From contig JBKBHF010000001.1 of assembly GCA_046297695.1 (NCBI GenBank), positions 1 to 64,000 of the forward strand: a DNA stretch of 64,000 nucleotides, given 5' to 3'. Both the position numbers and the translations under genes were made by a program. This document shows positions 26,238 to 35,641 of the stretch, one piece after another (position 1 is the first letter of the stretch; each line of letters starts with the position of its first letter). Source of the stretch: Permianibacter sp046297695 (GTDB lineage: Bacteria; Pseudomonadota; Gammaproteobacteria; Enterobacterales; Permianibacteraceae). Below the pieces are notes generated by a model, which was not told the origin of the DNA, made no database searches, and saw only the letters and a program-made list of their open reading frames with translations.

Positions 26238-28058
26238 TCAGAATCCACGCAGTTCTTCTGCGCGGAACCAGCCGTCCTTCGGTCGCGGCTTCTGTAGCAC
26301 CACATCGAACATCGCGTCCATGGTGGTCTTGTCGTTGTCGAAGCCGCCATGGCTCGATGCCGTCGTCATCTTCCTGTCGCGATCCGTCAGCCAGACCTGC
26401 ACCGCCTTCGGCAACGGTTTGCCCAGCTCATCGAGGTACTTGGCCATACCGAGTATGGCGACTTGCTCATGCCGCGACTCGAACGAACGCGACACCAGAT
26501 ACAACAGCGATTTGCGATAGATCTGGCCGACATTGTCCTGCTGCTCGTCGGCATCACTGAGCAGAAACAATTGCACGTTCGGCAACAATGACCCAAGCAG
26601 CGGCTGGTAATGACTGCGGAACAGATCCAGCGTGCAGGCCGGCGCAAACAGGCTCATGCTGGTCACTGCCGGCAGCTTCAGTGCCTGCCACTGTTGCAAC
26701 AGATGACCATGCCAGATGCTGCCGGCACTATGACCAACCAAATGCAGCTTGGCGGGCTTTTGCATGGTCGCGAGGGTATCGTTCAAGGCTTTCAGAAACA
26801 CCGTGCCGGCACTGCTCTTGCTCGCGAACGCTCGCGCTGCATCGGCTTTCATTTCTTTCCACAGCGCATGCCCCGGCCGCTGGGTCAGGCGCTCGATCCA
26901 GTTATCCCACCAGGAACTGCTGACCCCGGCCCGCTCCTTGGCAAATTTGTCCTTGCCGATCAGGATGTCTTTCAGCTCAGCCAGAAACCCGGTTTCCCAA
27001 AGAAAGTGGATCTCAAACACGCCATGGCGCTGAAAGCACGGACGCCACTTGCCAACGCGCAAGGCGGCATCCTTGACACTGTTGAGCCCGCCATGCGCGT
27101 ACAGCAGCACATGTTCCGGCTGCTGCTCCTTCAGCGCGGCGAGAATGCGCTTCAGCTGCTCTGTCGAGCTCGGGTAATCGCCGCGTGGATCAAACTGACC
27201 GTCGTCGATATGCAGATAATGATGATCGATGACATGCGCGGCCGGGCCGGAATCGGCCACACGGATGCCGGCATTGCTGGCGGTATAGCGGCTACGTTGC
27301 TGACCGCGCCAGGCTTGCGGCAAGGCCAGACGGGCCACCCAGATATCCCAGATGTTCTGCTCAAAATCTTCATATGGCCAGAGCGCAATGCCATGCCGTT
27401 TGCTACCGGCAATCCTGTAGCCACCCCAGCCAGGCCCCCAGCTGTTTTGCAGCAGAAACCCGTCTTCGTTGTAGCCGACCAGCGCGAAAGCATGACCACC
27501 ACGATTGCCCTTGGCCGGGGTGATAATGCCTTTTTTCGGCTCGTCCCAGCCGTCGTGGACACCGGCACTGCAATAGAGAATGCCCACTTCATTGAGCGCA
27601 GCGTGAACATCGGAAATGCGCGGCAGCACGCGGTAATAAGCGCCCAAGGGGCGCAGCAAGGCATCCTGCTTTGCCGGCTCCGACAGGTTGCCGGGTTTGT
27701 CCGGCCGGTATTTCCACAGGCTCTACCGGCACACGCCATTCTTGTGCCAGCCTTTCAGCGCGCCACGGGTACTGCTGTAATCGTATTTTTCGCCGGGCCA
27801 TTGGTCATAGCGCTTGGCCATTTCAAACAACATGCGCTCACTGACGCGCTCGTTCTTGCCACGCTCGGCGAGCAGGTAATTGATGACAGCCGCCAGACCG
27901 AAACCGGTGCAGGCCCCCTCTTGCTGCTGATCCAGTACCGTCAGCCAATCCCATTTCGGCAATCGCTGCTCGGCCAGCGGTAGCAAGGCCGGTTGGTAAA
28001 TCAGATCGCGAAAATCCATTGAATCGCGGCGAATCGACTCTTCGGTGACACGGGCCAT
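26238..28058 (-). pseudogene. papain-like protease / alpha-beta hydrolase fusion interrupted by an in-frame TAG
   Basis: A single frame of 607 codons, ATG 28056-28058 with AGGGAGTG ahead, contains TAG at codon 112 (27723-27725). Before it lies a papain-type (C1) nucleophile region, VLDQQQEGACTGFGLAA (Cys50). After it come GNRGGHAFALVGYNEDGF (His189) and LQNSWGPGWGGYR (Asn205), so the protease triad spans the stop. The sequence around it, HKNGVCR-stop-SLWKY, matches the family pattern GVC.E.LWPY, so a Glu codon GAG to TAG is likely. Residues ~270-600 look like an alpha/beta hydrolase, with HVLLYAHGGLNS and the nucleophile elbow LHLVGHSAGSIWHG (Ser444). No signal peptide. It is either an inactivated gene, a recoded one or a base error. 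No other lesion was seen in the frame. Confidence 0.8.
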
Positions 28059-28381
28059 GATCACTCCCTGTTGATGGCAAACAAAGCGGTTCCCTTCCAT
28101 TAGGCCGTCCAATCCGATCCCCCTTTGGTGACACGGCGATGGCAACACGACAGGAAGGCAAGCGTCTTAACGTGACCGGACAACAGGACAACGACGGGGC
28201 AGCGCGCATGCACATGCATGCGCCGAGGGGATGAGCGTGCTGTCGGCAGACGCCGCATCCCTGACCTCCGGGCCGACAACAGCAAAGGGAATACGCCGCC
28301 GTGTGCGGCCTGTCAAGCGGACAGCATCGAGAAATGCACTAAGCTTCGGCTATCCATTGGCTCGAAACGTTTGCCACGGTA
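28059..28381. other. divergent intergenic region, papain-hydrolase / Cache-GGDEF
   Basis: 323 bp between divergent starts. It contains a near-perfect palindrome, gcgcatgcacatgcatgcgc, at about 28203-28222, possibly an operator or chance. No short gene with a ribosome-binding site was found. Confidence 0.45.
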
Positions 28382-30610
28382 GTGACCAGCGCCCACCTCC
28401 GACAACATCTCCTGCATCCGCTCTGTGTGGCACTGGCACTCGGCCTGCTCGGTGCCGGCGCCAATTATCTGCTGCTTTCGCCACTGCCAGCCCCGATGTT
28501 GTACCTCGGCGGCCTGTTCTACCTGCCGGTCCTGCTCCGCTACGGACTCGGCTACAGCCTGCTGTGCGCGAGCCTGTGCCAGCTGCCGCTGCTCAACACC
28601 GCTGCATTTTGGTTGGCCGGGCCAGAACTGCTCGCATTGGCCTGGCTGATTCGACGCCGGCATAGCTCCAGCATGCGCGCCGCACTGCTGTACTGGAGCA
28701 GTGTTGGCTTGCTGCTCAGCGCCATCGCCAGCTGGCAGGCGATGGCTTGGGACGTGACGATGTATCTGCTTGACACGGTCACACCGCCACTCAGCGGTAT
28801 TGTGTTGATGGCACTGACCCAGCACACCCAGGCGCTGTTCCGTCGTCACGACAGCCACAACAACCACGATCAAGCCATCAGCAGCGCACTCGGTAATTTG
28901 TTGGTGGTATTCGCCACGCTGCCGGTACTGGCATTTCACGTATTCGCCAGTCCGCTGCTCAACCGCGCCGTGCTGAACGAAGAACTGCAGCGATTTGTCC
29001 ATACCGAACGCATCGCCCAGGAACGTTATCAGCTGCTGGTTGAACGCAACCTGCGAGGATTACAAACACTCAGCACCGTCATCGCCAGCGAAACACCGAT
29101 CGCACTGTCACGGCACGAGCCGCTGTTGAACCGGGTGCTGGGCAATCTGGCCGAGGTATTCACCATCATCATCATTGATGCCGACGGTTATGCCGTGGCC
29201 GGCGCGCCCGCGGTGTTTCCGGATGGCGTGCGAGTGGCAGATGCCCGGCAATACTATGGTGACCGCGATTACTTCATTGAGGCCAAACAAAACCATCAAC
29301 CGGTCGTGTCCTATGGCATCATCGGCCGGCGCATGAATCAGGAGCCATTGTTGTCACTGGTGGCACCGATTATGGATAGTAACAATCAGTTCCACGGACT
29401 GATCCTCGGTAACCTGCCGCTACGCAGGCTGCAAGCCATCTTTCTCGCCGCCGAAAATGATCCACGGATCGCTGCGGTTTTGTACGACCGCAAACAGCAA
29501 GTGTTGTACAGCTCGGCATCGCTATCACTGCCGGCGTTGACACCATTGACGGACCACAGTCTGCTTGCCCACGCCGAGCAAGCCCGCCTGCCCGCTTCGA
29601 TTGGCATAGGCGATGATCTCCGACCGCTGCTGTGGCGAGGCAAGTTGCTGCAACATTCGAATAGCCCAATCGGCGGTGGCATATTGCTGGCGCTCGACAC
29701 CAGCAACAATGCACTGAATCTGGCGCGCGGCAGTCTCATCACCCTGCTGGTACTGTACTGCCTGGTGCTGCTGGCACGTGAACGGGCGCGGCACTACGGC
29801 TGGCGCCTGCTGAGCCCCCTGCTGGATCTGCACCGACATCTGCAGCAACTGAACCCAGCCGATGTGCACCGGCAACAACCGCTGGACATCCGCTCCGACT
29901 TGACTGAAATCACCGACTTGGTGCGCAGCATCAACGGCATGATCATACGCGTCGCCAAGAACCGGCTTGAATCGGACTGGGCCATTGCGCAAAAAGATGC
30001 ACTGAATGCCGATCTGGATCGGCGCATCGCTGAGCGCACCGAGCAACTCGCCAGCAAAGCCGCCGAACTGGAACAACTCTCCATCACCGATGCCTTGACC
30101 GGTTTGCACAACCGTCGGCATCTGACAGCAGAACTCGCTCAGGAATGGTCTCGCCACGTACGCAACGGAACCCGGTTCGCCATACTGCTGTTTGATGCCG
30201 ATCATTTCAAATCGATCAATGACCGCTACGGTCATCCGGTAGGCGATGAAGTATTGCGGCAGATTGGCCGCTGCCTGCTGACAAAGATCCGTGACATTGA
30301 TTTGGCCGCGCGCTATGGTGGTGAAGAGTTCGCCGTGCTGTTGCCCGGCATTGATGCCAGCCATGCGCTGGTCGTCGCCGAACGGATTCGCCTTGGCTTG
30401 GCGGCACTGACCATCGACACCGAACAAGGGCCACTGCAGTTCACCGTCAGCATCGGGATCAGCGACAGCGATACGCCGGGCCTGCAAGATATCGACAGCT
30501 TGCTGCGACGCGTCGATCAAGCGCTTTATCAAGCCAAGCAACGCGGGCGCAACCGCTGCGTTGTCTGGCAGCCCGCCAACAGCGGCACCGAACCGCCCAC
30601 ACCGCCTTGA
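28382..30610 (+). CDS. membrane diguanylate cyclase with Cache-like sensor (GTG start)
   Basis: 742 aa. The N-terminal ~190 residues contain several hydrophobic helices, a MASE-like membrane region. An extracytoplasmic segment follows with a Cache-type pattern (FTIIIIDADGYAVAGAPAVF, ARQYYGDRDYFIEA, PLLSLVAPIMDSNNQFHGLI). Then come another transmembrane helix (LITLLVLYCLVLLA), a HAMP-like/coiled linker and a C-terminal GGDEF domain with DALTGLHNRRHL, FDADHFKSINDRYGHPVG and ARYGGEEFAVLLPG. It should synthesise c-di-GMP in response to a periplasmic ligand. The start GTG at 28382 has no strong ribosome-binding site and remains uncertain. Divergent from the papain-hydrolase gene. Confidence 0.92.
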   Translation: MTSAHLRQHLLHPLCVALALGLLGAGANYLLLSPLPAPMLYLGGLFYLPVLLRYGLGYSLLCASLCQLPLLNTAAFWLAGPELLALAWLIRRRHSSSMRAALLYWSSVGLLLSAIASWQAMAWDVTMYLLDTVTPPLSGIVLMALTQHTQALFRRHDSHNNHDQAISSALGNLLVVFATLPVLAFHVFASPLLNRAVLNEELQRFVHTERIAQERYQLLVERNLRGLQTLSTVIASETPIALSRHEPLLNRVLGNLAEVFTIIIIDADGYAVAGAPAVFPDGVRVADARQYYGDRDYFIEAKQNHQPVVSYGIIGRRMNQEPLLSLVAPIMDSNNQFHGLILGNLPLRRLQAIFLAAENDPRIAAVLYDRKQQVLYSSASLSLPALTPLTDHSLLAHAEQARLPASIGIGDDLRPLLWRGKLLQHSNSPIGGGILLALDTSNNALNLARGSLITLLVLYCLVLLARERARHYGWRLLSPLLDLHRHLQQLNPADVHRQQPLDIRSDLTEITDLVRSINGMIIRVAKNRLESDWAIAQKDALNADLDRRIAERTEQLASKAAELEQLSITDALTGLHNRRHLTAELAQEWSRHVRNGTRFAILLFDADHFKSINDRYGHPVGDEVLRQIGRCLLTKIRDIDLAARYGGEEFAVLLPGIDASHALVVAERIRLGLAALTIDTEQGPLQFTVSIGISDSDTPGLQDIDSLLRRVDQALYQAKQRGRNRCVVWQPANSGTEPPTPP

Positions 30611-30682
30611 TCCGAATCAGCGTGGCGACAATTCGCCATGGCATAATGACCACCCTCGCCGTCCACTACCCCGCTCCTGACC

Positions 30683-31837
30683 ATGACCCGGCCGACACTT
30701 TTTGGCAGCTTGACTGCTGAACAATTCCTGCGTGACTACTGGCAAAAAAAACCACTGCTGATCAAAGGCGCGTTTCCGGCCGATCTGGCAGCGATCAGCC
30801 CGGAGGAACTGGCCGGGCTGGCGATGGAAGAGGAAGTCGAGTCGCGCCTGGTCCAGCATGACCCCACCAGCGGCCAATGGCAGCTGCAGCATGGTCCGTT
30901 CAAGGCCAGCACCTTCAAGAAATTGCCGAAAGAAAACTACACGCTGCTGGTGCAGGCTGTCGATCACTGGGTGCCGGAAGTGGCGGCGATTCGCCATGCT
31001 TACGATTGCTTTCCGCAATGGCGGTTTGATGACGTCATGGTCAGCTATGCCGTCAAAGGCGGTGGCGTCGGCCCCCACACCGATCAATACGATGTCTTTC
31101 TGGTGCAGGGACTCGGCCGCCGGCGCTGGCAGGTGGCGGAAGCCGGCATCACCGTGATCCCGAATCCGGCGGTCAAGGCCTTGCGGCAGGTGGAACCGTT
31201 CGAAGCCAGCATCGATGTCATCGTTGAACCCGGCGATGTCATGTACGTGCCGCCGGGTGCACCGCACTGGGGTACCGCCGTCGAACCCTGCCTGACCTAT
31301 TCGGTCGGCTTTCGGGTGCAGTCACAGGCCGACATCCTGACCCGACTGGCGGAGTGGATGGTCGAGAACCACATCGACGGCAAGCGCTTCGCCGATCCGG
31401 ATTTGCAACCGGCCACCGACACCGCGCTGATTCCGGCCGTGACCCAGCAGAAAGTGCGTGACATGATGCTGGAGTTGGTGCAGCAACCGGCGCTGGTCGA
31501 GCGGGCATTCGCCTGCCTGGTCAGTCAGACTCGAGTACCACTCGAATGGCCGGAGGAAGAACTCACCGAGAGCAAGCTGAAAGCCTTGCTCGGCAAGAAA
31601 AAAGTGCTGCACAAGCACGATGATGCGCGTTTTGCCTGGTTCGCCGGCGGCGATGGTCGCGTGCATGTGTTTGCCAACGGCGAAGAACTGGAGGTGGGTA
31701 ACCTGCATTCGGAGTCAGCGGCATTCTTGTGCAACGCTCGTGAAATCGACAGTAGTGCACTGGCCCGGTTCGCCGATGACTTGGCCTTTTTGCCGACACT
31801 GACTATGCTGGTCAATAGAGGGGCTTTTCTCCTCTAG
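30683..31837 (+). CDS. roxA: ribosomal protein uL16 arginine hydroxylase RoxA (YcfD)
   Basis: A JmjC/cupin 2-oxoglutarate- and Fe(II)-dependent oxygenase that hydroxylates an arginine of ribosomal protein uL16. The 384 aa match the YcfD family: N-terminal FLRDYWQKKPLLIKGAF, the iron-binding GPHTDQYDVFL (His132, Asp134) and PPGAPHWGTAVEPCLTYSVGF (His195), then a C-terminal winged-helix-like region. All three metal ligands are visible. It ends with an ordinary TAG stop overlapped by a short tagagg/cctcta hairpin. A GNAT gene follows 92 bp later on the same strand. Confidence 0.94.
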   Translation: MTRPTLFGSLTAEQFLRDYWQKKPLLIKGAFPADLAAISPEELAGLAMEEEVESRLVQHDPTSGQWQLQHGPFKASTFKKLPKENYTLLVQAVDHWVPEVAAIRHAYDCFPQWRFDDVMVSYAVKGGGVGPHTDQYDVFLVQGLGRRRWQVAEAGITVIPNPAVKALRQVEPFEASIDVIVEPGDVMYVPPGAPHWGTAVEPCLTYSVGFRVQSQADILTRLAEWMVENHIDGKRFADPDLQPATDTALIPAVTQQKVRDMMLELVQQPALVERAFACLVSQTRVPLEWPEEELTESKLKALLGKKKVLHKHDDARFAWFAGGDGRVHVFANGEELEVGNLHSESAAFLCNAREIDSSALARFADDLAFLPTLTMLVNRGAFLL

Positions 31838-31929
31838 CTGTTGTTGTGTCCAGAATGGTGAACAGCAAAGCGCTGTCGGACAGCTGTCACAAAGCTTGCG
31901 GGTTATCGGCGGTCAGTTCAGGAGAACGG

Positions 31930-32397
31930 ATGGAGCCGCGCTTTCGCATCTTGCGTTGCAGCTGGCGTGACCACGGCGCCCTGCTGGCACTCGTCCGGCA
32001 AAAAGTGTTTGCCGTCGAGATGCGGATTGCCCCGGAGCATGATCAGGACGGGTGCGACCCGACCAGCATTCATGTATTGGCCGTGGCCGACGACGGCTCC
32101 CCTATCGGCGCTGGCCGGCTCGAACCCAATGGCACCATCGGCCGCATCGCGGTACTGATGCCGTGGCGTCAACATGGAGTCGGCTCGGCCTTGCTGGAAG
32201 AGCTAATCGCCATCGCCCTGGAGCGGGGTCAGCAGCAGGTCACATTGGCAGCGCCCATCACCGCCCAAGGCTTCTACGAAACCCACCAGTTCCAACCTGC
32301 CGGCTGCGTCTACATGGAAGCCGGTATTCCGCACCGGACGATGCGGCTGGCGTTGAACACCGCGCGGCAAGCACGGTCACAGCATCTGGCCTCTTGA
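31930..32397 (+). CDS. GNAT family N-acetyltransferase
   Basis: 155 aa. The acetyl-CoA binding motif A is visible as GRIAVLMPWRQHGVGSALLEE, followed by a second beta-alpha unit (ERGQQQVTLAAPITAQGFYE) and the ElaA/YjcF-like ending GCVYMEAGIPHRTMRL. The substrate is unknown; this subgroup acts on small molecules or protein N-termini. ATG 31930-31932 has AGGAGAA 6-10 bases upstream; the longer frame from 31846 is rejected. It lies between roxA and the DUF7931-like gene on the same strand, a neighbourhood in which GNAT and DUF7931 genes are often paired. Confidence 0.9.
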   Translation: MEPRFRILRCSWRDHGALLALVRQKVFAVEMRIAPEHDQDGCDPTSIHVLAVADDGSPIGAGRLEPNGTIGRIAVLMPWRQHGVGSALLEELIAIALERGQQQVTLAAPITAQGFYETHQFQPAGCVYMEAGIPHRTMRLALNTARQARSQHLAS

Positions 32398-32512
32398 GTC
32401 AGAGCCTTCGTTCCAATAAACCCGCGCTTAATGCCTCATGTAGAGGCGCTGTCCAACTCATTCCAGACAAGGATTTTGACCAGCGGGTCGGGTAACAGGC
32501 TCCGTGGGCCGT

Positions 32513-32728
32513 TCACGCCGAAATGTTGTGGCTCTCGCTCTCGAGCGCGCGGCCATCGATGCGTTGCGGCGCCGCAGCGATCAACACTTCGCGCTCTGCC
32601 TCTTCCAACGGCAAGATCGACAAGAGTCCGGAAACCAGTGCTGACGCCTGTTGTGCGGTTTCAGGGGCATAGCCCTGCAAAGCCCGTTCAATGACGGCAT
32701 CAGCCAATGGCAGTTGCGATTCGTTCAT
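32513..32728 (-). CDS. small hypothetical protein, 71 aa
   Basis: An acidic helical protein (MNESQLPLADAVIERALQGY... then LVSGLLSILPLEEAEREVLI) on the strand opposite the surrounding genes. Composition looks protein-like, and its start is divergent from the DUF7931-like gene 94 bp away. No clear Shine-Dalgarno and no recognised family, so it remains a guess. Confidence 0.4.
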   Translation of the reverse strand: MNESQLPLADAVIERALQGYAPETAQQASALVSGLLSILPLEEAEREVLIAAAPQRIDGRALESESHNISA

Positions 32729-32822
32729 GGCGGCAGTTGCAGATTTGCAGACAGGTCAACACCGTAACACCGGTACAGGTCTGCTACCATCGAACCACGT
32801 CTCATGTTTGCAAACCGAGCTC

Positions 32823-33347
32823 ATGTCCGACAACCTGGAAACCCAGCTCAACGCTGCCATACTGGGCGAGACCGCTGATTTTGCCTTGCACAGCAGCACC
32901 GACAATCGACTGGCGGCGCTGCGGCTGATCCGTCAGGCCCAGCGCCACCTCTATTTGTTCAGTCGCGATCTGGACCCGCGCGTGCTGGATGACCCTGACA
33001 TCACCAGCGCCCTGAGCGCCTTGGTGCGTCGCCACCGCAGCAGCCACGCACGTTTGCTGGTCGCCGATGTCGGTCCAGCCCAGCGCAACGGCCACCGCTG
33101 GCTGGAGCTGGTGCAACGGCTGAGCAGCAAGATCGATGTCCGGATCATTCATGACGATCATCAGCATCATCCGTTCTGCTTCATGGTGGTCGATCAAAAC
33201 GGCCTGCTCTATCGCAGCAATGCCGCCGATTTTGCTGGTGAGGTACACTTTCACGCGCCGCTGCCCTGCCTGGAAAAGCTGAAATTCTTTGACGAAGTCT
33301 GGCAAATCAGCCGGCCGGCATCCGAACTGCGCCGGCTTTTCATCTGA
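32823..33347 (+). CDS. DUF7931-like (phospholipase-D-fold-like) protein
   Basis: 174 aa, cytoplasmic. The strand-turn patterns LIRQAQRHLYLFSRDLDPRVL, SHARLLVADVGPAQRNGHRWLELV and HPFCFMVVDQNGLLYRSNAAD recall a single degenerate phospholipase-D-like domain, and resemble what I know as DUF7931. The canonical HxK pair is not evident, so catalysis is doubtful. Proteins of this group often sit beside a GNAT gene, as here. The start ATG 32823-32825 is chosen by composition; the upstream frame from 32691 overlaps the small opposite gene. The next gene starts 14 bp after its stop, so they are co-transcribed. Confidence 0.78.
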   Translation: MSDNLETQLNAAILGETADFALHSSTDNRLAALRLIRQAQRHLYLFSRDLDPRVLDDPDITSALSALVRRHRSSHARLLVADVGPAQRNGHRWLELVQRLSSKIDVRIIHDDHQHHPFCFMVVDQNGLLYRSNAADFAGEVHFHAPLPCLEKLKFFDEVWQISRPASELRRLFI

Positions 33348-33361
33348 CTGGAGAACGAAGT

Positions 33362-34120
33362 GTGTTGCGCGCCATCCTGACCCTGCTTTTGCTGACGCTG
33401 AGTCTGTTGGCAAGTGCCGACGAACGCAGTCTGCGTATTGTCGAATTGCGCTATTCACTGGCGACCCCGGTGCTGGAAATCCTGCGTCCGCATTTGCCGG
33501 CCGGCGCCGGTGCCAGCGCCGTTGACAACAAACTGCTGCTCAATCTCACTGACAGCGAATGGGCCCAGGTACAGAATGTCATCGGTCAACTCGACAAACC
33601 GCCGGTGCGGCTATTGGTGACGGTGCAGTGGCAGCAGCAGCAACAAAGTACCGATGCTGCCATCGATGCCACGGCAACCGTTGACAATGATGGCGCCCAT
33701 GTCAGGGCCGGCGGCACTTATCAAACCCAGCGCGGCAGTGATCGGAACCTGCAACAAGTGCATACCCTGTCGGGGCAGACCGCGTTCATTCACACCGGCA
33801 CCGACATCCCTGAACTCACGCTGCATCTGTCGACACGCGGCCAACTGATCACCGGCAACCATTATCGGGAAAGCGGCCGCGGTTTCTATGTTCTGCCGGT
33901 AGTGCAAGGCGACAAGGTGCTGGTGCGGATCAATCCGCGCGAGCGTGTTCCGGTGACGGGCGAAGACGGCAGCCTGCACATCAGCGTGCTGGAAACTCAA
34001 GTGCAAGGACCGCTCGGTGAATGGCTGCCGCTGGCGGCGGTTCAGCGCGCTGGTGACAGTACCTGGCAAACCCGGCGCGGTGATTGGCGCGTGCAGATCA
34101 AGATCGACAAACTGCCGTAA
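33362..34120 (+). CDS. exported secretin-N-domain-like protein (GTG start)
   Basis: 252 aa. GTG 33362-33364 with GGAG about 10 bases ahead gives a leader of ~18 residues (VLRAILTLLLLTLSLLASAD), a Sec signal cleaved near ASA. The mature part begins with SLRIVELRYSLATPVLEIL followed by VDNKLLLNLTDSEWAQVQNV and QLDKPPVRLLVTVQW, the pattern of the N1-type domains found in type II/III secretins and PilQ. There is no secretin beta-barrel, so it is not itself a pore. The rest is beta-rich with a proposed SH3-like end. It is 14 bp after the DUF7931-like gene and 90 bp ahead of the MATE gene. A stand-alone secretin-like domain is unusual; its partner is unknown. Confidence 0.72.
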   Translation: MLRAILTLLLLTLSLLASADERSLRIVELRYSLATPVLEILRPHLPAGAGASAVDNKLLLNLTDSEWAQVQNVIGQLDKPPVRLLVTVQWQQQQQSTDAAIDATATVDNDGAHVRAGGTYQTQRGSDRNLQQVHTLSGQTAFIHTGTDIPELTLHLSTRGQLITGNHYRESGRGFYVLPVVQGDKVLVRINPRERVPVTGEDGSLHISVLETQVQGPLGEWLPLAAVQRAGDSTWQTRRGDWRVQIKIDKLP

Positions 34121-34210
34121 ACCGGAACAAATACCGGCGGCGCATTGCTGCAAAACCACTTTGTTCGATGACAGCGCTCCGTTACCATGGCGGCCCGACC
34201 GGGAGCCGTC

Positions 34211-35641
34211 ATGAGCCTGACTGACCACGTTTCTTCCCCTGCGCCTGCCATCACCGCCCGACAGGAATTGTCGGCGCTGATCCGCATCGCAACGCCAGCC
34301 GTGGCGGCGCAACTGGCAACCATGTCGCTCGGCACTGTCGATACCATCATGGCCGGCCATCTGGGGCCGGATGCACTCGCCGCGGTCGCCACGGGCGTCA
34401 ATTTGATCAGTCCATTGATGCTGTTCGTGCTCGGTGTGTTTCTGGCGCTGAATCCGATCAGCGCGCAATACAACGGTGCCAAGAATGTCGGTGCGGTAGC
34501 GGCCAGCATACGCAGCGGGCTGTGGTTCGCGGTCTTGATCAGCGTGCCGGTGTTCCTGCTCTGGCGCGAGCTCGGTGTGGTGCTCGATTGGCTGAATGTG
34601 GAAGCCAGCGTCCGCCCAACCGCCGTGGCCTACATGCTGGCCCTGTCCTGGGGCACTCCCTTTTTCTGGTTGTACTTGAGCCTAAGGTTCAGCAATGAAG
34701 GCCTGTTCGCCAACAAGGCAGTCATGAGCTGCGCGTTTCTGGCGGTGCCGGTCAACGCTTTTCTGAACTGGGTCTTCATGTATGGCAATCTTGGCGCGCC
34801 CGCGCTCGGCGCCGTCGGTGCCGGTTATGCCACCAGCCTGACCTGGGTGCTGATGTTCCTGTTCATGCTGACCTACACACTGCGCGCCAAACGCCACCGT
34901 GCGCTGCGGCCTTTCTTGCGCTGGCAGAAACCGCAGTGGCCGCAGATTGCCGAGATCGCCCGGCTCGGTGTGCCGATGGGTTCGGCCTTTGCGCTGGAAG
35001 TGCTGATGTTCGCGATGATCGGTCTGATGATGGCGACCTACAGCACGACCATCATTTCGGCGCACCAGATCGCGCTCAATTACGCCTCGCTGACCTTCAT
35101 GATTCCGCTCGGTATCGCCAACGCAATTACCGCACGGGTGGGCTTTGCCGTTGGCGCCAATTCACCGGCCGCGGTCCGGCGTGCCGGTTGGGTCGGCATT
35201 GGTTTTGCGGCAGCGATTGCGCTGCTCTCCACCAGCAGCATGCTGTTACTGCCCCGCCAGATCACCGGTCTTTACAGCGATGATCAGGCCGTGCAGCAGA
35301 TGGCGGTCGCCTTTCTGTCGCTGGCGGCGATTTTCCAGTTGTCGGATGCCCTGCAAGTGACGGCATCCGGTGCGCTGCGCGGTTTGAAAGACACCCGTTA
35401 TCCCATGCTGATCAGCATGGTGGCATACTGGGTTGTCGGCTTCCCGACCGGCTGGCTGTTGGCGCACTACAGCTCGCTCGGACCGGCGGGTTACTGGGCC
35501 GGCATGATCGCCGGCTTGACGCTCGCCGCAGTGCTGTTGAACTGGCGATTCTGGCGCCGTTCGCGACACTGGCATGCAGCTTTCAGCGCACCTGCAACAA
35601 CCGCGGCGACAACCGCTCACCCCGCTCAGGAACAGGCATGA
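34211..35641 (+). CDS. MATE-family multidrug/sodium antiporter
   Basis: 476 aa with about 12 hydrophobic helices, the MATE topology. The first helices read ELSALIRIATPAVAAQLATM and TVDTIMAGHLGPDALAAVATG, the NorM-type signature with an Asp in helix 1-2. A second repeat begins near QIAEIARLGVPMGSAFALEV. MATE pumps export cationic drugs in exchange for Na+ or H+. ATG 34211-34213 has GGGAG ahead. Its stop overlaps the start of the following amidase gene (ATGA), so the two are translationally coupled. Confidence 0.94.
   Translation: MSLTDHVSSPAPAITARQELSALIRIATPAVAAQLATMSLGTVDTIMAGHLGPDALAAVATGVNLISPLMLFVLGVFLALNPISAQYNGAKNVGAVAASIRSGLWFAVLISVPVFLLWRELGVVLDWLNVEASVRPTAVAYMLALSWGTPFFWLYLSLRFSNEGLFANKAVMSCAFLAVPVNAFLNWVFMYGNLGAPALGAVGAGYATSLTWVLMFLFMLTYTLRAKRHRALRPFLRWQKPQWPQIAEIARLGVPMGSAFALEVLMFAMIGLMMATYSTTIISAHQIALNYASLTFMIPLGIANAITARVGFAVGANSPAAVRRAGWVGIGFAAAIALLSTSSMLLLPRQITGLYSDDQAVQQMAVAFLSLAAIFQLSDALQVTASGALRGLKDTRYPMLISMVAYWVVGFPTGWLLAHYSSLGPAGYWAGMIAGLTLAAVLLNWRFWRRSRHWHAAFSAPATTAATTAHPAQEQA

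Noticed and set aside
25978..27725. Genome-wide reassignment of TAG to an amino acid
   Set aside because: TAG ends roxA, yoaA and the calpain-like gene normally within the same window.
24874..27983. Plus frames 24874-26226 and 26610-27983 across truC and the papain-hydrolase locus
   Set aside because: Considered because the minus genes there contain stops, but these frames have antisense composition and no domains, whereas the minus frames have complete motifs.
31810..31840. Terminator at the end of roxA
   Set aside because: The tagagg/cctcta hairpin overlaps the stop codon and has no T-run after it.
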